Source of the DNA: Ignavibacteriota bacterium
Lineage (GTDB): Bacteria > Bacteroidota > Ignavibacteria > UBA10030 > UBA6906
Length of the DNA: 32,213 bases
Assembly: GCA_003154425.1 (NCBI GenBank)
Contig: PMDK01000330.1
Location: 2,105 to 34,317, forward strand
Direction of reading: 5' to 3'
The translations under genes and the position numbers were made by a program. Numbering within the stretch: the first letter of the stretch is position 1; the number at the start of each line of letters is the position of its first letter. Of the stretch, positions 8,192 to 17,824 are shown piece after piece. The notes below the pieces were generated by a model. That model was not told where the DNA came from. It saw nothing but the letters and a program-made list of their open reading frames with translations, and did not search any database.

Positions 8192-9532
8192 ATGCGCATG
8201 ACTCTCTGCTCACTCCTCGTCTGCCTCTCCCTCACGACAGCAAGCGCGCAAATGGTCACCGCCGAGGACATGGCTGCGCGCGTGAAGATGGAGTTTCTTC
8301 ACGCCTGGAACGGGTATAAAACGTATGCATGGGGGCATGACGGGTTCAAGCCGGTCAGCAAGACGTACTACGACTGGTACGGCACACCGTTCTACCTGAC
8401 CGCGGTGGAGGCACTCGACACCATGACGCTCATGGGTCTGACGGAGGAAGCGGACAGCACGAGAGAGTTCATCGCCACGCACCTGTCGTTCGACAAGGAC
8501 GTGTACGTCAACGTGTTCGAATTCACGATCCGGGTTATGGGGAGCCTCCTCACCAACTACCAGCTTTCAAGGGATCACCGGCTCCTCGATCTCGCCGATG
8601 ACCTGGGGAGGCGAATGCTCCCCGCATTCGTCAGCGGGACGGGTCTTCCCTACATGGAGGTCAACCTGAAAACGGGAGCGGTGCGCGGGGAATTGAGCAA
8701 CCCGGGAGCGGCGGGGACACTTCTCGTCGAGTTCGGCTCGCTCACCGCGATGACCGGCAAAGGGGCATACTACAACAGCGCCAAGATCGCCCTTCTTTCG
8801 CTGTACCGGGCAAGGTCGGATATCGGACTTGTGGGAGAAGGGATCAATGTGACGACAGGAGAATGGACGAAAACCGACAGCCACCTGGGCGCAGGCATCG
8901 ATTCCTACTATGAATACGTGCTGAAATGCGGCTACCTGTTCGACGATTCCGATTGCAGGCAGATGTGGCTGACGCACTACGCAGCGATAAACAAATACCT
9001 TCTCGACTCGAGCGCGACGGGATACTGGTACGGCCACGCAGACATGAACACCGGGAAGAGGACGAAGACCTGGTTCGGAGCGCTGGAGGCATACTTCCCG
9101 GCCTGCCTCGCACTGTCCGGCGACATCGGCAGGGCCGACCGGCTCATGCAATCCTGTTTTGCAATGTGGTGCAAGTACGGCATAGAGCCCGAAGAGTACA
9201 ATTATGTCACCGGGAAGGCCGAGAAACCGCGCTATTATCTCAATCCCGAGGTCATGGAATCGGCGTACTACCTTTTCAGTGCGACGCATGACCCGGTCTA
9301 CCTGAACATAGGAAAAGTGTTCCTTGACAGCCTCGTCACGTACTGCCGGACGGAGGAAGGATTCACGGAACTGGATAACGTCGTAACGAAGGCGAAGCGG
9401 GACAGGATGGAACCGTATTTCATGGCCGAGACGATGAAGTACCTCTATCTCCTTTTCGCTCCTGCCGAAGTGCTCCCGTTCGACAAGGTCATATTCAACA
9501 CGGAGGGGCACCCCATACGAAAGGCATGGTGA
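8192..9532 (+). CDS. GH47-type class I alpha-1,2-mannosidase, secreted
   Basis: A 446-residue protein starting at the ATG after AAAGGA (8180-8185), with a clear signal peptide (MRMTLCSLLVCLSLTTASAQ). It matches glycoside hydrolase family 47 along its length: AWNGYKTYAWGHD near the start, VEALDTMTLMGL, the Glu110 motif VFEFTIRVMG, the Asp237 motif GAGIDSYYEY, the Glu356 motif PEVMESAYYL, then ETMKYLYLLF and FNTEGHP, whose Thr binds the essential calcium in this family. All three catalytic acids known from eukaryotic class I mannosidases are therefore present. GH47 enzymes are inverting, Ca-dependent exo-alpha-1,2-mannosidases acting on N-glycans. They are common in eukaryotes and uncommon in bacteria. 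The neighbours suggest extracytoplasmic trimming of mannose-rich glycans. Confidence 0.88.
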   Translation: MRMTLCSLLVCLSLTTASAQMVTAEDMAARVKMEFLHAWNGYKTYAWGHDGFKPVSKTYYDWYGTPFYLTAVEALDTMTLMGLTEEADSTREFIATHLSFDKDVYVNVFEFTIRVMGSLLTNYQLSRDHRLLDLADDLGRRMLPAFVSGTGLPYMEVNLKTGAVRGELSNPGAAGTLLVEFGSLTAMTGKGAYYNSAKIALLSLYRARSDIGLVGEGINVTTGEWTKTDSHLGAGIDSYYEYVLKCGYLFDDSDCRQMWLTHYAAINKYLLDSSATGYWYGHADMNTGKRTKTWFGALEAYFPACLALSGDIGRADRLMQSCFAMWCKYGIEPEEYNYVTGKAEKPRYYLNPEVMESAYYLFSATHDPVYLNIGKVFLDSLVTYCRTEEGFTELDNVVTKAKRDRMEPYFMAETMKYLYLLFAPAEVLPFDKVIFNTEGHPIRKAW

Positions 9533-12174
9533 TGCCCGGACTGACACGACGCGATTTTTTCACATGGATGGCTCTCGGCGTCCCCGCCGCTCTCCTGGAC
9601 ACACCGCAGGGGGGTGCCAGGGGCATCCCGTTTCCGCACGAGAAACATCCGCAGACGATCGGCACACCCGTGACGCCCAAAGAGCTCGACCTTTCCCCCG
9701 CACAGTGGATCTGGTATCCTTCCGGGCGGACACTCCCGAACACGTTCGTGTTCTTCCGGAGACAGTTCAGACTGAACGCACCCGTGCGCCGTGCCGCAGG
9801 ATGGGTCTGTGCCGACAGCCGCTACCTGCTCCACGTCAACGGCTCACGCATCCAGTGGGGCCCGGCCCCCTCAGACCCGCGCTGGATGGAGGTCGATCCG
9901 CTTGACATCGCCCCCCGGCTCCGCCAGGGGGACAATGTGATCGCCGCGACAGTCCTCTTTTACGGGCACGGCGACGGGACGGCTCCTGCAGGAAAACCGG
10001 GGTTCATATGCCGCCTCGAGATAGAAACGACGGACGGCGCCGCCACACAGATCGTCTCGGACGGCTCATGGCTCTGTTCACTTGCAGGGTCATGGCAGGC
10101 CGGGCATTACAAGAGGTGGTACCTCCGCTCGCTGCAGGAGGAATTCGACGCGCGGCTGTACCCGTCCGGGTGGGATTCACCCGGGTTCCCCGGGGGCCCG
10201 CGCTGGCACGCCCCCATGGTCCTTCCCGATTCCTCAGCCGCCGCGACGCCGATCTCTTCCGCCTACAACGAGTACGCGCTCGACCTGCGGGGGAACCCGG
10301 TGCACTGCGGGCTCCGGCCGAGAAGCGTCCCCCTCATGCGGGAGTCGATGGTGCCGGCGGTGGGGCTCGCATCGTCCTTCTTCGTCACCTGGCACGTCCC
10401 GCCCGAAGAATATTTCGAATTCCTCACCCCCGAAGCGTTCACCGTCGATGACAGAGTGCCTGCCTCCGGCCGGGGGGAGCACGGGTGGGAGGTTACGCTC
10501 GAGGAAGGAAAGGGGTCGGTCCTGACGTTCGAGTTTGCAGAAGAAGGGATCGGGTGGCCCACGTTCGGCATCAACGCCCCCGCGGGGACAATCGTCGAGC
10601 TCATGGTGCAGGAGAGCCATGATCCTTCCCGGGCCACGCTCCTCAACACGCATTATCATTCGTGGGGACGGTTCACATGCGCTGAGGGGCCCAACAGGTT
10701 CGAGACATTCGACTACGAGGCGGTCAAGTGGGTGCAGCTCCACATCCGGGGAGGCCCCGGGACTGTGACGATCACCGACGTGGGGCTTCGTCGGCGGACA
10801 TACGCATGGTCACGCACTCCCGCGGTCACGACAAGCGACGAAACGATCAACCGGCTCCTCGCTGCGGCGATCAACACGGTCAACAATTCTGTCCATGAGC
10901 TCGCCGTGGACGGGATGGGGCGCGAACGGCAGCAGTACAGCGGCGACGGAAGCCACCAGCTCCACGCCGTGTATCTCGCATTCGGCGAGACGAAACAACC
11001 GGCGAGGTTCGTCAGGACGTTCAGCCAGGGAATCACCGAAGAGGGATTCTTCCTCGATTGCTGGCCCGCGTACGACCGTCTGGCCCGGCTGTGGGAGCGC
11101 CAGATCCAGGTCTCCTACTGGGGACCGCTTGTCGATCACGGCGTCGGATTCGTTTTTGACTGCATGCACCATTACCTCTACACGGGGGACCGGGGAGCCC
11201 TCGAGGAGCCCTTCCCCCGATTGCTGAAATTCCTCACGTACCTCCGCTCTCTCCGCAGGGAAGACGGGCTGCTCCCCGTCGAGGGACTGGGAGTCCCTTC
11301 GGTGTACATCGACCATCTCGCGTACAAGAAACAGAAGCACAAACAGTGCGCGTTCAATCTCTACGCGGTCGCGATGCTGAGGCATGCGCTGGCTCCGCTC
11401 TGCAGTGCATTCGGCGAACGAGGGTGGGAAAAGGAATCCCTCGCCTTCGCCGGGGAGCTCCTGCGGCGGACACAGGAAGTGTACTGGGACAGCGCCGAGG
11501 GGGTCTACGTGGCAAACCGTCCATGGGCAAAGGAGGAAGGGGAATCGCGGACATGCGACAGGTCGCTCGCTCTCGGGATCCTCTACGACCTCTGCCCGGC
11601 GTCGCGGACCGCCCCCGCGCTCTCCCGGCTTGCGGAGGTCCCCCCGTCGATGGGGTTCTCCTACCCGGCCAACTCCTGCTGGAGACTCTGGGCGCTCGCA
11701 AAAGGAGGCCGGCCGGATGTGATACTGAGTGATTTCCGGACGCGTTGGGCCGCAATGTATTCCGTGAAGCACAACAACACGCTGCAGGAATTCTGGGAGG
11801 AGCACCCGGACTCAGGCTCTGTCATGAGCCACTGCTGTCCCGTCCCCCTGTACCTCCTGTACATGGGGATAGCGGGGATACAACCGCTGGCCCCCGGGTT
11901 CACCCGCTGCATGGTGCGGCCTCAGCCGGGCGACCTGGAGCGCGTTGCCCTCACCGCGCTCACCGTGAAGGGGGAGATACTCTTCGCCACGGAGGGGCGC
12001 CCGGGAGACCGTCGCCTTTCGGTGACGATGCCGGCCGGATGCACGGGTGAGCTGACTGTGGACAGAAGGGAAACCCTCCCGCTGAAACCCTGGCCGTCCG
12101 GGCGCGAGCGGGGGCTTCGCCGCTACCTCCTCGCTCCGGGAAGCACCGCGGATCTCACGCTGAAATACACATGA
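9532..12174 (+). CDS. Alpha-L-rhamnosidase-type glycoside hydrolase (GH78), Tat-exported
   Basis: An 880-residue protein. I chose the ATG at 9532, which overlaps the GH47 stop as TGATG and has GAAAGG 7 nt upstream; an ATG two codons earlier is possible. The N-terminus LTRRDFFTWMALG is a twin-arginine signal. N-terminal beta domains (AQWIWYPSG, VCADSRYLLHVNG) resemble rhamnosidase N-terminal domains, followed by FEFAEEGIGWPTFGI and an (alpha/alpha)6 barrel. The motif DGMGRERQQYSGDG gives Asp460, Glu465 and Asp472, the same D-x4-E-x6-D spacing as the active site of Bacillus RhaB. Glu753 in TLQEFWEEH fits the general base. It should release terminal alpha-L-rhamnose from glycans in the periplasm or outside. 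The family call is strong; the exact linkage is unknown. Confidence 0.85.
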   Translation: MPGLTRRDFFTWMALGVPAALLDTPQGGARGIPFPHEKHPQTIGTPVTPKELDLSPAQWIWYPSGRTLPNTFVFFRRQFRLNAPVRRAAGWVCADSRYLLHVNGSRIQWGPAPSDPRWMEVDPLDIAPRLRQGDNVIAATVLFYGHGDGTAPAGKPGFICRLEIETTDGAATQIVSDGSWLCSLAGSWQAGHYKRWYLRSLQEEFDARLYPSGWDSPGFPGGPRWHAPMVLPDSSAAATPISSAYNEYALDLRGNPVHCGLRPRSVPLMRESMVPAVGLASSFFVTWHVPPEEYFEFLTPEAFTVDDRVPASGRGEHGWEVTLEEGKGSVLTFEFAEEGIGWPTFGINAPAGTIVELMVQESHDPSRATLLNTHYHSWGRFTCAEGPNRFETFDYEAVKWVQLHIRGGPGTVTITDVGLRRRTYAWSRTPAVTTSDETINRLLAAAINTVNNSVHELAVDGMGRERQQYSGDGSHQLHAVYLAFGETKQPARFVRTFSQGITEEGFFLDCWPAYDRLARLWERQIQVSYWGPLVDHGVGFVFDCMHHYLYTGDRGALEEPFPRLLKFLTYLRSLRREDGLLPVEGLGVPSVYIDHLAYKKQKHKQCAFNLYAVAMLRHALAPLCSAFGERGWEKESLAFAGELLRRTQEVYWDSAEGVYVANRPWAKEEGESRTCDRSLALGILYDLCPASRTAPALSRLAEVPPSMGFSYPANSCWRLWALAKGGRPDVILSDFRTRWAAMYSVKHNNTLQEFWEEHPDSGSVMSHCCPVPLYLLYMGIAGIQPLAPGFTRCMVRPQPGDLERVALTALTVKGEILFATEGRPGDRRLSVTMPAGCTGELTVDRRETLPLKPWPSGRERGLRRYLLAPGSTADLTLKYT

Positions 12175-12205
12175 TCGACACTCACGAGGCGGAAGGAACA
12201 TGATA

Positions 12206-15037
12206 ATGGTTCAACGGATGCGCGGACTGACGTTCATTCTCTCATTCCTTGCCGTGCACCTCTCCGCCGCGCAGACGGCAAAGAAGCCGCTCGGCCATGA
12301 CGCCTACGATTCGTGGACGAGGATCAGCGGAGAGTCGATCGCCAACGACGGCCGGCATGTGATGTACACACTTGAGCCGCAGGAGGGGGATGCCCGGCTC
12401 GTCGTCTCGGGCGCAGAGGGCGGGCCCGCCGACACCATAGCCCGCGGCACGGGAGGACGGTTCACCGAAGGCTCCGACTATGCGGTGTTCACGATCAGGC
12501 CCCTCTTCTCGGCAATCAAGAAAGCCCGGGATGACAAGAAGAAGGGGGACGACCAGCCGAAGGATTCGCTCGGCATACTCGATCTCCGGGCGCACACCGT
12601 GCAGAGAATCCCCCGCGTGAAATCGTTCAAACTGCCGGACAAAGGTTCCGGCTGGCTGGCCTACCAGCTCGAAAGAGCGGCGCCGGACACATCGAAGAAA
12701 GCGGTGCCCGACACGTCGAAGAAAAACCGGGGGCACAATGATGACGCTCCGGACGACAAGTCAAAGGAGACGAAAGAGGAAAAAGGGACGACGGTGATAT
12801 TCCGCGAGCTTGCGACGGCCCGGGAATATGCATTTCCCTATGCCCGGGACTACGCCCTGAGCAGGGACGGGAAGCGCCTGATCGTCACAACGACCGGAAA
12901 CGACAGCGCCGCGAGAGCGGGTGTGTTTGTCTTTTCCGCCGGGACACGGAAGACCGACACGATCGCCGCGGGGAAAGGATCGTTCAGGCAGCCGGCCTGG
13001 GACCGGGCGGGGACGCAGGCGGCGTTCGTCGCCGACAGGGACACGGTGAAGTCCAGGCAGCATTACTTTTCGCTGTATTACTGGAAGGCCGGGACCGACT
13101 CCGCGTCACGGGTCGCAGACACCCTCACAAAGGGAATGTACGCGCACTGGCTCGTCAGCGAAAACGGACGCATCTACTTTTCCAGGGACGGTGCGAGGCT
13201 CTTCTTCGGGACGGCCCCCGTGCCGCTTCCGGAAGACACGACGCTGCTCGACGAAGAGACGGCAAAACTCGACATCTGGAGCTGGCAGGACGGACACATT
13301 CAGTCGCAGCAGCTGAAGGATCTGGACGAAGAAAAGAAACGGTCGTATGCCGCGGTCGTGGATATAGCGGACAGGCACTTCACACAGCTCGGGGATACGT
13401 CGCTTTCCGTCATTGTGACCGGAGATGAGGGGAACGCTCCCTTCGCCCTCGGGCTGTCGAACGTCCCGTACATGCGCGAGGAGACCTGGGAAGGCACCCC
13501 CTCGTATGACGTCTATGCAGTCGACGTGAAGAGCGGCGCCCGCACACGGCTGCTCACGCGCATACGGGAAGGCGCGAGCCTCTCCCCCGGCGGACGGTTC
13601 GTCACCTGGTATGACGCGAAAAAGAAGAACTGGTTCGCGATCCCGGTCACGGGAGGAGCACCCGTGAACATGACCGCTGCAGTCAAGGTGCCCCTCTACG
13701 ACGAGCTGAGCGACGTCCCTGCGGACCCGCGGGCGTACGGCGCGCTCGGGTGGACGGAAGGGGACAGCCTGTTTCTGTTCTATGACAGGTACGATATCTG
13801 GGGAGGAGACCCCACCGGGGCAAAGAGCGCGCGCTGCATGACGGACGGGGAAGGACGCAGGTCGCACATGCGCTATCGGTACGTGCGTCTCGACCCGGAG
13901 GAGCGATTCCTCACGCCGGGTTCCATGATGATCCTCCGGGCATTCGATGAGAAGGACAAATCCGCCGGTTTCGCGCGCACAGAGGCGGGACGGGCGGCGG
14001 CTCCACGGCGCCTGGAAGTCACCCCGCACGGGTACCCGACAATCGCAAAAGCACTTAACGCCGGCGGTGTGATTTTCACCTGGGAATCATTCAGGGAGCC
14101 CACCGATCTTTACATGACGGACACAAGCTTCTCCTCACCGACGCGGTTAAGCGACAGCAACCCGCAGCAGAGAGAATATCGCTGGGGAACGGTCGAGCCG
14201 GTCCATTGGAAGGGAGGGGACGGAAAGCCCCTTGACGGGCTATTGTACAAGCCGGAAGCGTTCGATCCGGCGAAGAAGTACCCGATGATCGTCTACTACT
14301 ACGAGCGGAACTCCGACCTGCTCCACAGGTACATCCCCCCCGCTCCCAGCGCGTCGACAGTGAACATTTCGCTGTACGTGAGCAGAGGGTATATTGTCTT
14401 CATCCCGGACATACGCTACAGGATCGGATACCCGGGAAAAAGCGCCTATGACTGCATCATACCCGGCGTGAAATCTCTCATCGCCAGGGGATTCGTGGAC
14501 AAGGACAGGATGGGACTCCAGGGACAGAGCTGGGGCGGGTACCAGACAGCGTTCCTTGTGACACGAACGAAAATGTTCCGGGCGGCGATGGCGGGGGCGG
14601 CGGTCTCCAATATGACGAGCGCATACGGCGGCATACGCTGGGAATCGGGGATCGCGCGCATGCACCAGTACGAGAAGGAGCAGAGCCGGATCGGGGCGAC
14701 CCTGTGGCAGCGCCCGGACCTGTTTATCGAGAACTCTCCCCTCTTCCGCGCCGACAGTGTCAGGACTCCCCTCCTCCTGATGAACAACGATGCGGACGGC
14801 GCGGTACCGTGGTATCAGGGGATAGAATTCTTCAACGCGCTCCGGCGCCTCGACAGGCCGGTCTGGATGCTCGTGTACAACGGGGAGGCGCACAACCTGG
14901 TTCAGAGGAAGAACAGGAAGGACCTGTCGATCCGGATGCTGCAGTTCTTCGACCACTACCTGATGGGGGCGCCGGCGCCTCTGTGGATGACGGGCGGACT
15001 ACCGGCGATCGAAAAGGGGAAAATCCTTAATTACTGA
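12206..15037 (+). CDS. S9-family peptidase (prolyl-oligopeptidase / dipeptidyl-peptidase type), exported
   Basis: A 943-residue serine peptidase. GGAAGGA at 12191-12197 favours the ATG at 12206 (8 nt spacing) over that at 12200. A signal peptide (LTFILSFLAVHLSAAQ) precedes an N-terminal propeller-like region of repeated beta strands. This region contains a long charged insert (residues about 150-195, rich in Lys, Asp and Glu, with DTSKK twice). The C-terminal alpha/beta-hydrolase domain carries Ser775 in GQSWGG, Asp862/Asp864 in NNDADG and His896 in GEAHN. S9 enzymes cleave peptides, often after proline or as dipeptides. Its position between a rhamnosidase and an M1 aminopeptidase suggests breakdown of the protein part of a glycoprotein. 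The function as a peptidase is strongly supported; the cleavage preference is not visible. Confidence 0.88.
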   Translation: MVQRMRGLTFILSFLAVHLSAAQTAKKPLGHDAYDSWTRISGESIANDGRHVMYTLEPQEGDARLVVSGAEGGPADTIARGTGGRFTEGSDYAVFTIRPLFSAIKKARDDKKKGDDQPKDSLGILDLRAHTVQRIPRVKSFKLPDKGSGWLAYQLERAAPDTSKKAVPDTSKKNRGHNDDAPDDKSKETKEEKGTTVIFRELATAREYAFPYARDYALSRDGKRLIVTTTGNDSAARAGVFVFSAGTRKTDTIAAGKGSFRQPAWDRAGTQAAFVADRDTVKSRQHYFSLYYWKAGTDSASRVADTLTKGMYAHWLVSENGRIYFSRDGARLFFGTAPVPLPEDTTLLDEETAKLDIWSWQDGHIQSQQLKDLDEEKKRSYAAVVDIADRHFTQLGDTSLSVIVTGDEGNAPFALGLSNVPYMREETWEGTPSYDVYAVDVKSGARTRLLTRIREGASLSPGGRFVTWYDAKKKNWFAIPVTGGAPVNMTAAVKVPLYDELSDVPADPRAYGALGWTEGDSLFLFYDRYDIWGGDPTGAKSARCMTDGEGRRSHMRYRYVRLDPEERFLTPGSMMILRAFDEKDKSAGFARTEAGRAAAPRRLEVTPHGYPTIAKALNAGGVIFTWESFREPTDLYMTDTSFSSPTRLSDSNPQQREYRWGTVEPVHWKGGDGKPLDGLLYKPEAFDPAKKYPMIVYYYERNSDLLHRYIPPAPSASTVNISLYVSRGYIVFIPDIRYRIGYPGKSAYDCIIPGVKSLIARGFVDKDRMGLQGQSWGGYQTAFLVTRTKMFRAAMAGAAVSNMTSAYGGIRWESGIARMHQYEKEQSRIGATLWQRPDLFIENSPLFRADSVRTPLLLMNNDADGAVPWYQGIEFFNALRRLDRPVWMLVYNGEAHNLVQRKNRKDLSIRMLQFFDHYLMGAPAPLWMTGGLPAIEKGKILNY

Positions 15038-15074
15038 GAGCAACAATGGAAAACGGAAGATGGAGGATTGAGAG

Positions 15075-17516
15075 TTGAGGACGCTCATTGGGAAATCGAT
15101 GATTGCATTATCGATCATGGTGTCCGGGACGGCAAGGAGCAGAGGCCAGGAGACCACATACCCCACGGCGCGCGTGTACGTGCAGCCGGGGAGCGAGCCG
15201 GCCGAGCACCCGGTGGACATGAAGCACATGCGCGTGGAGCTCAGATTCGACACCGCGAGAAAGCTCGTGAAGGGGAATGTGACACATGTCTTCGCGCCGC
15301 TCCGTCCGGAAGTCGATTCGCTCTTTTTCAACGGGCCCGCGATCAGGATACTTGACGCCTCGTTGAACGGCGGGAAGCTCCCCTACAGGACGTCCCCGGA
15401 GGGAGTGACCGTGTTTCCGGACCCGCCGCTCGTGTGGGACACGCAGGACACCATCACGTTCACGTACGAAGCGAACCCGGACCGCGGGCTCTATTTCATC
15501 GGCTGGGACGACCCCCGGAACCTGAGCCGGAAGCAGATCTGGACGCAGGGACAGGGAATCGACAACAGGAACTGGATCCCCTGCTGCGACCAGCAGAACG
15601 ACAAGATGACAACCGAAACGATCGTCACATTCGACAGCGCGTACAGCGTGCTCTCCAATGGAACGAGCGTGGACGTTCGTGACAACGGCGACGGGACACG
15701 CACCTGGCATTACCGCATGACGCACCCTCATTCGACGTACCTCGTCATGCTCGCGATCGGCAGATACGGCGTGAGGACGCTTCACACGAAGGCCGGCGTC
15801 CCCGTCAACCTCTGGTACTATCCTGAAGAACCCGGGAGAATCGAGCCGACATACAGGTACTCCGCCGCAATCATCGATTTCGTCGCAGAGGAAACCGGGG
15901 TCCCCTACCCGTGGGAATCCTATTCGCAGGTCCCCGTCCAGGATTTCCTGTACGGGGGGATGGAGAACACGACCGCCACCGTGTTCGGCGACTTTCTCCT
16001 CGTGGACGGACGCTCGTTCCTCGACCGGAATTACGTCGCGGTAAATGCGCACGAGCTTTCCCACCAGTGGTTCGGCGACTTCATCACAGGCCGGAGCGGG
16101 ATCAGCGCGTGGCTGCAGGAGAGTTTTGCCACATTTTACGCGAAGCTATTCCAGAAATCGGCATACGGGGAAGAGTGGTACGAGTGGGCGCGGCGTGAAG
16201 AACAGACAGCCGCCCTGGGGGCATCGAAACTGAACCGGGTCCCCCTCCTCCACGGTGCGGCCGGAAGCGCGCGCGTGTACCAGAAGGGGTCGGCGGTACT
16301 CGACATGATGGTCTCGACGTTCGGCGCGGAGGAATTCCGCCGCGTGATAAAGCACTACCTCCTGAAGCACGCATACGGCAACGTCGAAACCAACGACCTG
16401 TACCAGGCGTTCCAGGACGTTCTCGGGCTCACACCGGACTGGTTCTTCAACGAGTGGATATACCGGGGAGGCGAACCGGGATACAGCGTCAGGTTTGAGG
16501 ACGTCGCCGCCCGGGGAACACCCGCTCGGCAATCGGTGTTCACTGTCGCTCAGACGCACGAGCTGGACGAGCTTGTCGGGCTTTTCCGCATGCCCCTGGT
16601 CTTCGAAGTCCACTATGCCGACGGGACATCGGACCGCCTCCGGCAGATGATTGCCGATGGAGCGACCAGAGTCACGATACCGAACCCGGGGGGGAGAGCT
16701 GTCGCGTTCGCTCTTTTTGACCCCGGGAGCCGGGTACTCAAGTCGGTTGACTTCGAGAAGCCTCTCCCGATGCTGAAAGCCCAGGCGCTCGGCGCGCCGC
16801 TGATGATCGACCGGTATGACGCGATCGCAGCCATGCGGGGCCTTGACGTCGCATCCAAACGGGATTTCCTGATCCAGGTCTACGGCCGGGAGCGGTTCCA
16901 CGCCCTCAGAGAGGAGATCCTGTCGCAGGTGACCGGGGACAGCGACGCGCGGACAATCGATCTCCTCGGGCAGGCACTCCGTGACACCGAGGCAACCGTG
17001 CGGGGGGCCGCACTCCGCGCCTGCACCGTCGTCCCCATTTCTCTGAAGGAGGATGCGGAGCGGCTTCTCCGCGATTCTTCCTACACCAACGTCGCGGCCG
17101 CCCTCGAACTCCTCTCGGCACGGTTCCCGGGGGACACGCCGCGCTACCTCGCCCTTACGAAAAACGATCGCGGAACGGGAAACCGGGTGCGGGTGCTCTG
17201 GCACGAGATCAGCGCAAGGCGCGGGGACACCGCGTCCGTGGCACGCCTTGTCGAATACACCGGGGTCTCCTACGAATTCATGACGAGGGTCAATGCCCTC
17301 GAAGCACTGAAGAGGCTCGGCTACTGCGACGAACCCTTGTTCAGCGGCCTCCTGAGCGCGATGGCGAACCCGAACGGGAGACTCCGTGCACCGGCTGAGG
17401 CCGTCGCCTCATATTTCATGGAGCAGACCTCCGTTGCCCGGAAATTGACAGGATATTACCGCTCCCATGCCTGGTCGCCGGCGGAGCGCAAACTCCTGGA
17501 TCCGTATTTCAAATGA
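15075..17516 (+). CDS. M1-family zinc aminopeptidase, exported
   Basis: An 813-residue metallopeptidase of the M1 (aminopeptidase N-like) family. The TTG start is supported by GGAGG about 8 nt upstream and by the signal-like N-terminus (MRTLIGKSMIALSIMVSG); an ATG at 15099 is an alternative. The exopeptidase motif GGMEN lies near residue 294. The zinc site is His326-Glu327-x-x-His330 in HELSHQWFGD, with Glu349 in LQESFATFY (HExxH-x18-E). The last 250 residues form an alpha-helical, HEAT-like region. It removes amino-terminal residues from peptides and would follow naturally after the S9 peptidase upstream. Its stop overlaps the start of a truncated kinase gene as ATGA. It appears intact. Confidence 0.9.
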   Translation: MRTLIGKSMIALSIMVSGTARSRGQETTYPTARVYVQPGSEPAEHPVDMKHMRVELRFDTARKLVKGNVTHVFAPLRPEVDSLFFNGPAIRILDASLNGGKLPYRTSPEGVTVFPDPPLVWDTQDTITFTYEANPDRGLYFIGWDDPRNLSRKQIWTQGQGIDNRNWIPCCDQQNDKMTTETIVTFDSAYSVLSNGTSVDVRDNGDGTRTWHYRMTHPHSTYLVMLAIGRYGVRTLHTKAGVPVNLWYYPEEPGRIEPTYRYSAAIIDFVAEETGVPYPWESYSQVPVQDFLYGGMENTTATVFGDFLLVDGRSFLDRNYVAVNAHELSHQWFGDFITGRSGISAWLQESFATFYAKLFQKSAYGEEWYEWARREEQTAALGASKLNRVPLLHGAAGSARVYQKGSAVLDMMVSTFGAEEFRRVIKHYLLKHAYGNVETNDLYQAFQDVLGLTPDWFFNEWIYRGGEPGYSVRFEDVAARGTPARQSVFTVAQTHELDELVGLFRMPLVFEVHYADGTSDRLRQMIADGATRVTIPNPGGRAVAFALFDPGSRVLKSVDFEKPLPMLKAQALGAPLMIDRYDAIAAMRGLDVASKRDFLIQVYGRERFHALREEILSQVTGDSDARTIDLLGQALRDTEATVRGAALRACTVVPISLKEDAERLLRDSSYTNVAAALELLSARFPGDTPRYLALTKNDRGTGNRVRVLWHEISARRGDTASVARLVEYTGVSYEFMTRVNALEALKRLGYCDEPLFSGLLSAMANPNGRLRAPAEAVASYFMEQTSVARKLTGYYRSHAWSPAERKLLDPYFK

Positions 17517-17824
17517 AGGCTCACGCATGGACCCGGGGCGCGGAAGGGATGCTCGTGTTCGACGGAAACGGCTTCGCCGACATCCCCGCAGTCCCTCTGT
17601 CGGGGCCGATCGATCCGGTCGGAGCGGGGGACACGGCGGTTTCCGCCGTCGCCGCAGCGCTCGCAGCGGGCGGGACGCTCGAGGAAGCCGGCGAGATGGG
17701 GAACCTGGCCGCGGCGGTGACAGTGAAAAAACTGAGAGAAACAGGGACGGCAACGGGCGCGGAGATACTTGACGTTGCACGGCTCATGACAGGCGAACAT
17801 GCAATCCACGATGACAAGCCGTGA
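17513..17824 (+). pseudogene. Truncated PfkB/HldE-type carbohydrate kinase (C-terminal part only)
   Basis: This 103-residue frame begins with an ATG overlapping the previous stop (ATGA). After four residues (MKAH) it enters the last third of a PfkB-family kinase: TRGAEGML, the anion-hole and base motif DPVGAGDT with catalytic Asp40, then AVTVKKLRETGT, as in D-glycero-D-manno-heptose-7-phosphate kinase (RfaE/HldE kinase domain). A full enzyme is near 320 residues. The substrate-binding N-terminal two thirds are absent, so the product cannot be a working kinase. Start codon and 3' end are both kept, which points to an internal deletion of roughly 600 nt. It overlaps the next gene by 26 nt. Confidence 0.7.

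Noticed and set aside
10810-11805. A 331-residue - strand frame opposite the rhamnosidase
   Set aside because: The + strand encodes the conserved GH78 active-site region here. The antisense product has no recognisable motif or ribosome site.
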